DNA of 10,436 bases, from positions 270 to 10,705 of the forward strand of contig DAHWTK010000055.1 of the NCBI GenBank assembly GCA_027328825.1. The letters run 5' to 3'. A program made the position numbers and the translations under genes. How positions within the stretch are numbered: the first letter of the stretch is position 1; the number at the start of each line of letters is the position of its first letter. Shown here one piece after another: positions 5,824-10,436 of this stretch. The stretch is from Nitrospirota bacterium (GTDB lineage: Bacteria > Nitrospirota > JACRHJ01). Below the pieces are notes generated by a model. The model worked only from the letters and a program-made list of their open reading frames with translations, ran no database searches and was not told the DNA's origin.

Positions 5824-7260
5824 CTACTTTTTACCCAGGCCGCGGAGCGCTTTTGTGTTTTTCGGGTCGAGGCCAAGCGCCGCCTCGAACGCCTCCCTCG
5901 CCCGCTCTCTTATCCCGGCTTTCTGGTATAAAAGTCCAAGGTTTGCGCGGTGTTCCGCGTTTTTCGGCTCAAGCTCGACAGCCGTGAGCATCGCCTCCTC
6001 GGCCTCCGCCTCCCGGTGCGGCCTCTGGAGGAGCGCAAGCGCCAAGTGGCTGTAATATAAGGCATTTGCGGCATCGAGCCTTACGGCTTCCTTGAAAAAA
6101 ACCGCCGCGGACTCGAAATCCTTCTTCCTGAAACTCTCTATTCCCTGGGTAAAGGCTTCCTTGGCCTTTGCCGCGTCCTTTGGCTTTTTCTTCTTTGTTC
6201 CCAAGCCCTTGTCCGTCATAATCGTCGCCAGAGAGAGGTCGTATTCCCATCGGCGGGAGTCGTCGGAGAGTATGGCGTAAGCCTCGGAAACCTTTGAGAA
6301 AAGCTCACCAAGTTCCCCTGCCAGCTTCTCCATGCCCGGCCTGAACTGCCCGTCCGGATGATAAAGCCTCGCAAGTCTCTGATATGATTCCTCTATTTCA
6401 CCCTGCGAGGCCTCGGAGTCCAGGCCAAGAAGCTCGTAATGGTTCTGCGTTTTGGCGTCGAAATAAGCCTTTTCTATGGCCGTCCTGTCTATTGCGGGGC
6501 CTTCCACGGGGGTGGTGGTTTTCTGCTTTTTATTGTGTTTCCCCTCGCCTTCTTCCAGCATACCTATGGAAAAGAAGGCGTATATCGCCTTCAGGGCCTC
6601 GAAATCCCCGATGTTCGAATAGGTTATGACTTCTTTTGTCGTCCGCTTGCCGTCGAAGAGCCCCAGTATTTTCTTCTCGTCCGGCGAGACGTCCACGTCC
6701 TGGTAAAGCCTGAGGGGATCGGAAGTAGGTCTTAAAACGGCCTCCATAGGCGGGATACCGCGCGAGATCCGCGTCCAGTCGTCTATTCGTTTCACGCCGT
6801 CCATTATGAGGTTTGCCGTGGACATATGGAGCGTTATAACCTCGCCCGGCGGTATCTCGCCCGGAAGGAACTCGTAGCTCCCGTCAGTAGGGTCGAAGAG
6901 GCTCGCGACAATCTCCCGCACCTGGTATTTCACGCCCCAGAAGAGGTCTTTGGGTTTTAAATATCCAAGCTCGACAAGTATCCCGCCCAGGCGCTTTTTC
7001 GTCTGGGACATGACCTTCGAGGCCGTCTCGAACTGCTTTACGCTTATCTTGCCGGCCTTCAGCAAGACCTCTCCCAGGCGATCTCCCTCGTAGTTCGAGG
7101 ATGCGAATATTATCTCCCCGTTCTTCAGATACAGGTTCTTGGTTACGCCGGCGAGAGAGACGGAGAGCGTGCCGAATGCCTTTATCCGGTGCAGGTGCAT
7201 TAATATGCCGGGCAGGCTGTTCTCAACGAGCCTCCCGGACAACGGGGCTTGATGTGGCAT
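5824..7260 (-). CDS. DUF4388 / J-domain / TPR protein
   Basis: This 478-residue cytoplasmic protein has no signal peptide. Residues 7-165 form a DUF4388 (PATAN-like) region, starting LSGRLVENSLPGILMHLHR and containing GEVLLKAGKIS and LGGILVELGYL. Such regions occur in bacterial signalling proteins. A winged-helix-like segment follows at about 190-237. A J domain lies at 272-343 with an intact HPD triad (301-303), so it should stimulate an Hsp70 (DnaK) partner. The G/F and zinc-finger regions of true DnaJ are absent, so it is a specialised co-chaperone. A Lys-rich linker leads to three or so TPRs at about 362-475. The chain ends at TAG 5824-5826. No Shine-Dalgarno precedes ATG 7258-7260, and a consensus promoter ends 8 bases before it, so a leaderless mRNA is likely. 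It is divergent from the phosphofructokinase operon. Confidence 0.85.
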   Translation of the reverse strand: MPHQAPLSGRLVENSLPGILMHLHRIKAFGTLSVSLAGVTKNLYLKNGEIIFASSNYEGDRLGEVLLKAGKISVKQFETASKVMSQTKKRLGGILVELGYLKPKDLFWGVKYQVREIVASLFDPTDGSYEFLPGEIPPGEVITLHMSTANLIMDGVKRIDDWTRISRGIPPMEAVLRPTSDPLRLYQDVDVSPDEKKILGLFDGKRTTKEVITYSNIGDFEALKAIYAFFSIGMLEEGEGKHNKKQKTTTPVEGPAIDRTAIEKAYFDAKTQNHYELLGLDSEASQGEIEESYQRLARLYHPDGQFRPGMEKLAGELGELFSKVSEAYAILSDDSRRWEYDLSLATIMTDKGLGTKKKKPKDAAKAKEAFTQGIESFRKKDFESAAVFFKEAVRLDAANALYYSHLALALLQRPHREAEAEEAMLTAVELEPKNAEHRANLGLLYQKAGIRERAREAFEAALGLDPKNTKALRGLGKK

Positions 7261-7268
7261 GGCTTGTG

Positions 7269-7296
7269 ATTATACCCGCCCGCCTGTCTTTGTCAA
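7269..7296 (-). promoter_or_regulatory. Perfect-consensus promoter of the J-domain gene
   Basis: On the minus strand TTGACA (7291-7296), a 16-base spacer and TATAAT (7269-7274) match the sigma-70 consensus exactly. Only eight bases separate the -10 from the ATG at 7260. Transcription should therefore begin at, or within about three bases of, the start codon, which leaves no room for a Shine-Dalgarno. Confidence 0.75.
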
Positions 7297-7332
7297 TCCC
7301 CATAATTTTAAAAGATTTTCATACTACCGCGA

Positions 7333-7360
7333 TTGACAGGAGTTTTATGCATATGATAAT
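7333..7360 (+). promoter_or_regulatory. Promoter of the phosphofructokinase operon
   Basis: TTGACA (7333-7338), a 16-base spacer and GATAAT (7355-7360) give a near-consensus promoter pointing at the first phosphofructokinase gene. The expected leader is about 70 AT-rich bases, ending in AAGGAG (7425-7430), 8 bases before ATG 7439. A weaker second candidate, TTGAAA (7383-7388) with CATAAT (7404-7409), has a short 15-base spacer. The -35 lies 36 bases from the divergent -35 of the J-domain gene. Confidence 0.6.
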
Positions 7361-7438
7361 ATTTCTAAGTTTATATGATTTTTTGAAAACTGTAATGTTT
7401 GACCATAATTTATAAGGTCCACGAAAGGAGAGCTTTTT

Positions 7439-8485
7439 ATGAAGCACAGGGTAGGCATCCTCACTGGAGGCGGGGACTGTCCGGGGCTGAACGCGGTTAT
7501 CAGGGCGGTTTTCCGGCGGGCCGAGCAATACGATTACGAGGTAATCGGAATACGGGACGGCTGGAAGGGCTTGATGGAGATGCAGTGCGATCCCCTCACG
7601 CGCCAGCAGGTATCGGGCATCCACCTCTTCGGCGGGACTATCCTGGGCACGTCCAGGACGAACCCGTTCAAAAAGGAAAACGGGGCTGAGACTGTCGCCG
7701 AGAACATGAAGAAGATGGACCTCCATGCGCTTATTGCGGTCGGAGGCGACGACACCCTGGGCGTCTGCAACAAGCTCTCGAAGATGGGACTCAACACCGT
7801 TGGCGTCCCCAAGACAATAGACAACGATCTCTCCGCGACGGACGTGACATTCGGCTACGACACCGCAGTGTCCATCGCCACGGAGTGCATAGACCGTCTG
7901 CATACGACCGCGGAGTCTCATCACCGAACGCTGGTGGTGGAGATAATGGGGCGGCACGCCGGCTGGATAACCTGCGCGGCGGGGATAGCCGGAGGCGCGG
8001 ACATGATACTCGTCCCGGAGGAGCCCTTCAATATCGTCGAGGTGTGTGACGTCCTCAAAAAACGCGCGGCGAGGGGCAAGAAGTTCAATATCGTCGCCGT
8101 CTCGGAGGGGGCGAGGTTCTCCGAGGCGCCGGGCGTGGAAGGTTCTTTGGTGCTCCAGACGGCGGATAAGGACGCCTTCGGGCATGTCCGCCTCGGCGGC
8201 ATAGCCAACATCCTCGCCAAGGAGATAGAGACCAGGACTGGTTTCGAGACCAGGTCCGTCATCCTGGGTCACATCCAGAGGGGCGGAACTCCAACGGCCT
8301 ACGACAGGATTCTCGCCACGCGCTTCGGCGTGAAGGCGGTAGACCTTGTGCGCGAGGGCAGGTTCGGGGTGATGGTGGCTATACACGGCACGAATATAGA
8401 GGCCGTGCCGCTTGAAGAAGCCGTGGGCAAGACAAAAACGCTCGACATGGACGTATACGAGACGGCCAAAATTTTCTTCGGATAA
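7439..8485 (+). CDS. pfp: 6-phosphofructokinase, PPi-type signature
   Basis: This 348-residue cytoplasmic enzyme of glycolysis phosphorylates fructose 6-phosphate to the 1,6-bisphosphate. All family motifs are present: TGGGDCPGLNAVIR (residues 9-22), GGDD (102-105), PKTIDND (124-130, catalytic Asp128), MGRHAGW (170-176) and GHIQRGG (277-283). The residues that tell phosphoryl donors apart are D105 and K125, equivalent to E. coli PfkA 104 and 124, where ATP enzymes carry Gly. Asp plus Lys is the known signature of PPi-dependent enzymes of the group III type (Amycolatopsis-like). PPi use would make the step reversible, serving glycolysis and gluconeogenesis. AAGGAG at 7425-7430 supports the start. 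A second phosphofructokinase gene follows 20 bases downstream. The donor is predicted, not shown, and ATP use cannot be excluded. Confidence 0.88.
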   Translation: MKHRVGILTGGGDCPGLNAVIRAVFRRAEQYDYEVIGIRDGWKGLMEMQCDPLTRQQVSGIHLFGGTILGTSRTNPFKKENGAETVAENMKKMDLHALIAVGGDDTLGVCNKLSKMGLNTVGVPKTIDNDLSATDVTFGYDTAVSIATECIDRLHTTAESHHRTLVVEIMGRHAGWITCAAGIAGGADMILVPEEPFNIVEVCDVLKKRAARGKKFNIVAVSEGARFSEAPGVEGSLVLQTADKDAFGHVRLGGIANILAKEIETRTGFETRSVILGHIQRGGTPTAYDRILATRFGVKAVDLVREGRFGVMVAIHGTNIEAVPLEEAVGKTKTLDMDVYETAKIFFG

Positions 8486-8505
8486 GTTTGGTGTAAAATA
8501 AATAT

Positions 8506-9495
8506 ATGGAAACGATAGCCCTTCTCACCTCCGGGGGAGATTCCTCCGGCATGAACGCCGCAATCAGGAGCGTTGTGCATACCGGCCTCGATGCGGGTAT
8601 GCGTGTTATAGGCTTCATCCAGGGCTATCAGGGACTCATCGAAAACAGGTTCATGGAGATGGACGCAGGCTCTGTGGACGGCATAATCCAGCGCGGCGGC
8701 ACGATACTGCGCTCCGCCAGGAGCAGCGAGTTCAAGAGCGACTGGGGCCAGAAGACTTCCCTTGAAAACCTTTCGAAAGACAGCGTGGATGGCCTTGTCG
8801 TAATCGGCGGGGACGGCTCCCTGCACGGCGCGCAGGTCCTGCACGACCTTGGCATACCCGTCGCCGGGATACCCGCTTCAATCGATAACGACATCTACGG
8901 CACGGACATGGCCATAGGGGTCGATACCGCCTTGAACAACATCGTCCACGCCGTGGATATGCTCCGGGATACGGCGTCCTCGCACGACCGCGCGTTCATC
9001 CTCGAAGTCATGGGCAGAAGCTCCGGATACCTGGCCTATACCTCCGGGCTTGCGTGCGGGGCCGAGGCGGTGATAATCCCGGAAATTCCCTACGACCTCG
9101 AGGCCATCGGGACGCGCCTGCTGGAGGCCAAGAAGCGCGGTCGGACGAACAGCATAGTCATAGTCGCCGAAGGCGCGGCCTCCGCTTATGCCGTGGAGCT
9201 GAAGCTGAAATCCTTCGCGGGGTTCGAGACGCGCATCACAGTGCTGGGTCATCTCCAGCGTGGCGGAGATCCTACCGTCTTTGACAGGCTGCTCGGAAGG
9301 CGGCTCGGGGCGGCGGCTGTCAGGCGGCTGAAAAACGGCGAGCGCGGCTTCATGGTGGGGCTTATAAACAACGAAATAGTATCGACCTCTTTCAGGGATG
9401 TCTTCGCAAACAAAAAGGTCTTGAGCGAAAAGAATCTCGCAATGGCACGCCAGCTCTCCGGGGCGAATGCACATAATCCGGAAAAGGAGTCTTGA
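8506..9495 (+). CDS. pfkA: 6-phosphofructokinase, ATP-type signature
   Basis: This 329-residue enzyme aligns without gaps to E. coli PfkA numbering through most of its core. Visible are GGDGS (101-105, Gly104 as in ATP enzymes), IDND (126-129, catalytic Asp127), R72, R162, MGR (169-171), E222, R243 and H249/R252 in GHLQRGG. Position 124 is Ala rather than Gly, which is small and compatible with ATP. At the allosteric site R21, R154 and E187 are kept. R25, R54 and R58 read as His, Ala and Asp, so classical ADP/PEP control may be altered; this is inference from recalled E. coli positions. No good Shine-Dalgarno precedes ATG 8506, only GGTG 12 bases away. TAAAAT at 8494-8499 could be a -10. The gene lies between the PPi-type enzyme and a TPR gene in one operon. 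Confidence 0.88.
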   Translation: METIALLTSGGDSSGMNAAIRSVVHTGLDAGMRVIGFIQGYQGLIENRFMEMDAGSVDGIIQRGGTILRSARSSEFKSDWGQKTSLENLSKDSVDGLVVIGGDGSLHGAQVLHDLGIPVAGIPASIDNDIYGTDMAIGVDTALNNIVHAVDMLRDTASSHDRAFILEVMGRSSGYLAYTSGLACGAEAVIIPEIPYDLEAIGTRLLEAKKRGRTNSIVIVAEGAASAYAVELKLKSFAGFETRITVLGHLQRGGDPTVFDRLLGRRLGAAAVRRLKNGERGFMVGLINNEIVSTSFRDVFANKKVLSEKNLAMARQLSGANAHNPEKES

Positions 9496-9497
9496 GT

Positions 9498-10229
9498 ATG
9501 GCCGAGAACGTGGACGAACTGTATATGCGCGGCAGGGACGCCTTCAATAACAAAGAATGGGCCGAGGCCCAGAAATATCTCGAACAGGTGGTGACGGTGA
9601 GGCCTTACGCCGACGTCTACAACAAGCTCGGCCAGATATACCACGGGAAGGGAGAGCTTTCCAGGGCGGCGGATGCGTTCAGGAAGGCGCTTTCGTTAAA
9701 CCCCGGCTATACCGAGGTCTCTCTGAACCTCGCCGTAACGCTGAATGACATGGGCAAATATGCCGAAGCGAACGAGATATTCGGCAGGGCCGCGAAGATC
9801 GCCCACGGCTCGCCTTATTCCATTGACCCGTTCATAAAGGGAAAGCTCGCCAACGAACACGCAAGGATAGGCGACATATACTACGACATGGGGCTTTTCG
9901 GGGAAGCCGTCGAGGAGTACAGAAAAGCCATAAACCTGCGCCCGGCCTGCGTGGACATCCTGACCAAGGTCGGCATCGCGTACCGCGAGAAGGGCATGTA
10001 CAACGAGGCCATACGCGAGTTCATGAAGGCCAGGGAGATACATCCGCGCTACATCCCCGCCCGCATCAATCTCGGCATAACTTATTACATGAAGGGCTTT
10101 ATCGACCTCGCCGTGAAGGAATGGACCGAGACGCTCGAGATGAACCCGGAGAACTCCGACGCCAAGATGTACCTGAAGTTCATCCAGAGCGAGCAGGAAG
10201 GCGGGGAGAGTTTAGAGAACCTTTCATAA
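9498..10229 (+). CDS. Cytoplasmic TPR-repeat protein
   Basis: This 243-residue protein is made almost wholly of tetratricopeptide repeats, at about residues 5-37, 38-71, 72-104, 117-150, 151-184 and 185-218. Several are near consensus, such as YNKLGQIYHGKGELSRAADA and RIGDIYYDMGLFGEAVEE, ending in the usual NP/RP turns. It has no signal peptide or membrane segment, so it is expected in the cytoplasm as a protein-binding scaffold. ATG 9498 is chosen because AAAGGAG (9483-9489) lies 8 bases upstream. A TTG at 9492 in the same frame is only 2 bases from that site and is unlikely. The start is 2 bases after the second phosphofructokinase stop, so the two are probably co-transcribed. No partner or function can be assigned. 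Confidence 0.85.
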   Translation: MAENVDELYMRGRDAFNNKEWAEAQKYLEQVVTVRPYADVYNKLGQIYHGKGELSRAADAFRKALSLNPGYTEVSLNLAVTLNDMGKYAEANEIFGRAAKIAHGSPYSIDPFIKGKLANEHARIGDIYYDMGLFGEAVEEYRKAINLRPACVDILTKVGIAYREKGMYNEAIREFMKAREIHPRYIPARINLGITYYMKGFIDLAVKEWTETLEMNPENSDAKMYLKFIQSEQEGGESLENLS

Positions 10230-10231
10230 CA

Positions 10232-10248
10232 CCCCTTTGATTAAGGGG
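10232..10248 (+). other. Short perfect hairpin downstream of the TPR gene
   Basis: CCCCTT (10232-10237) and AAGGGG (10243-10248) form a perfect 6-bp stem with a TGATT loop, 3 bases after the TPR stop codon. No T-run follows on the plus strand, so it is a poor intrinsic terminator but could protect the mRNA 3' end. Similar CCCCTT-AAGGGG hairpins are common dispersed intergenic repeats in related bacteria, which is from memory and untested here. Confidence 0.45.
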
Positions 10249-10287
10249 AATAGAAAAATCGTCCCACAAGCAAGGAGAAGTTCTAAA

Positions 10288-10436
10288 TTGAATAAATATT
10301 TTAAAGGATTATTGGCAACTAACATGGCGGCCATAATCAGAGGTTTTCGTTTTGGATATAATGATTTTTTAATTACATGTAAGAATAATTATGCTTCCTC
10401 TGCGCCTTTTGAAAGAAAAAAATGTGTCGCAGGCGC
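10288..10436 (+). CDS. Unrecognised AT-rich reading frame, 5' end only
   Basis: A frame beginning TTG at 10288 stays open for 49 codons to the window edge. AAGGAG at 10272-10277 lies 10 bases before the TTG, which favours that start. An in-frame ATG at 10324 (MAAIIRGFRFGYND) is the alternative but has no Shine-Dalgarno. The translated segment (NKYFKGLLATNMAAIIRG, then GFRFGYNDFLITCKNNYA) matches no family I recognise. The DNA is only about one third GC by my count, clearly lower than the genes before it. This may mark an acquired gene or simply non-coding DNA, since in AT-rich DNA a frame this long is somewhat unexpected but not proof. Confidence 0.38.
   Translation, partial: MNKYFKGLLATNMAAIIRGFRFGYNDFLITCKNNYASSAPFERKKCVAG

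Noticed and set aside
7319..8386. Long minus-strand open frame (355 codons) opposite the first phosphofructokinase
   Set aside because: It lies antisense to a gene with every phosphofructokinase motif intact, and its translation shows no recognisable domain; it is a shadow of GC-rich codon use.
8878..9474. Minus-strand open frame opposite the second phosphofructokinase
   Set aside because: It is antisense to a clearly conserved enzyme, with low-complexity Arg/Gly-rich translation and no supported start.
9492..9497. TTG start two codons upstream for the TPR protein
   Set aside because: It leaves only 2 bases after the AAAGGAG site; ATG 9498 has ideal spacing.

Overview
The window reads as chromosomal DNA of a moderately GC-rich, Gram-negative, probably respiring bacterium. 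The supporting signs are a multihaem c-type cytochrome with paired CxxCH motifs, AtpZ/AtpI membrane proteins, several exported TPR proteins with Sec signal peptides, and a DUF4388/J-domain/TPR protein. This mix is common in the former Deltaproteobacteria, Nitrospirota and neighbouring phyla; that placement is inference, because no marker gene is present. No rRNA, tRNA, CRISPR array or insertion sequence was found.

Region 1 (1-4068, plus strand) opens with the 3' end of a doubled-CxxCH cytochrome. It continues with a close-packed run: atpZ, atpI, a YprB-like RNase H-fold protein, an exported TPR protein, and an exported PEGA/TPR protein. The last three overlap by ATGA and are probably translationally coupled. 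A consensus extended -10 lies over the cytochrome stop codon, and a hairpin sits between a Shine-Dalgarno-like sequence and the atpZ start. atpB and atpE do not follow atpI.

Region 2 (4069-7260, minus strand) holds two genes. The first (4242-5597) is an exported protein that joins an IPT/TIG-like domain, a coiled coil, a phage-tail-fibre-type motif and a beta-propeller of 40-residue repeats. The second (5824-7260) is a cytoplasmic DUF4388/J-domain/TPR protein. Its perfect TTGACA/TATAAT promoter lies so close to the start codon that the mRNA is predicted to be leaderless. A hairpin terminator at 4195-4232 separates the convergent genes.

Region 3 (7261-10229, plus strand) is a probable glycolytic operon driven from a divergent promoter region. 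It contains two tandem phosphofructokinases with different phosphoryl-donor signatures (GGDD/PKTIDND, PPi type; GGDGS/PASIDND, ATP type), then a cytoplasmic TPR protein. After 10230 the DNA becomes AT-rich, and an unrecognised reading frame runs off the end of the window.

No clearly new defence or mobile system is visible. The best leads are the PPi/ATP phosphofructokinase pair, the fibre-propeller hybrid, and the leaderless J-domain gene.
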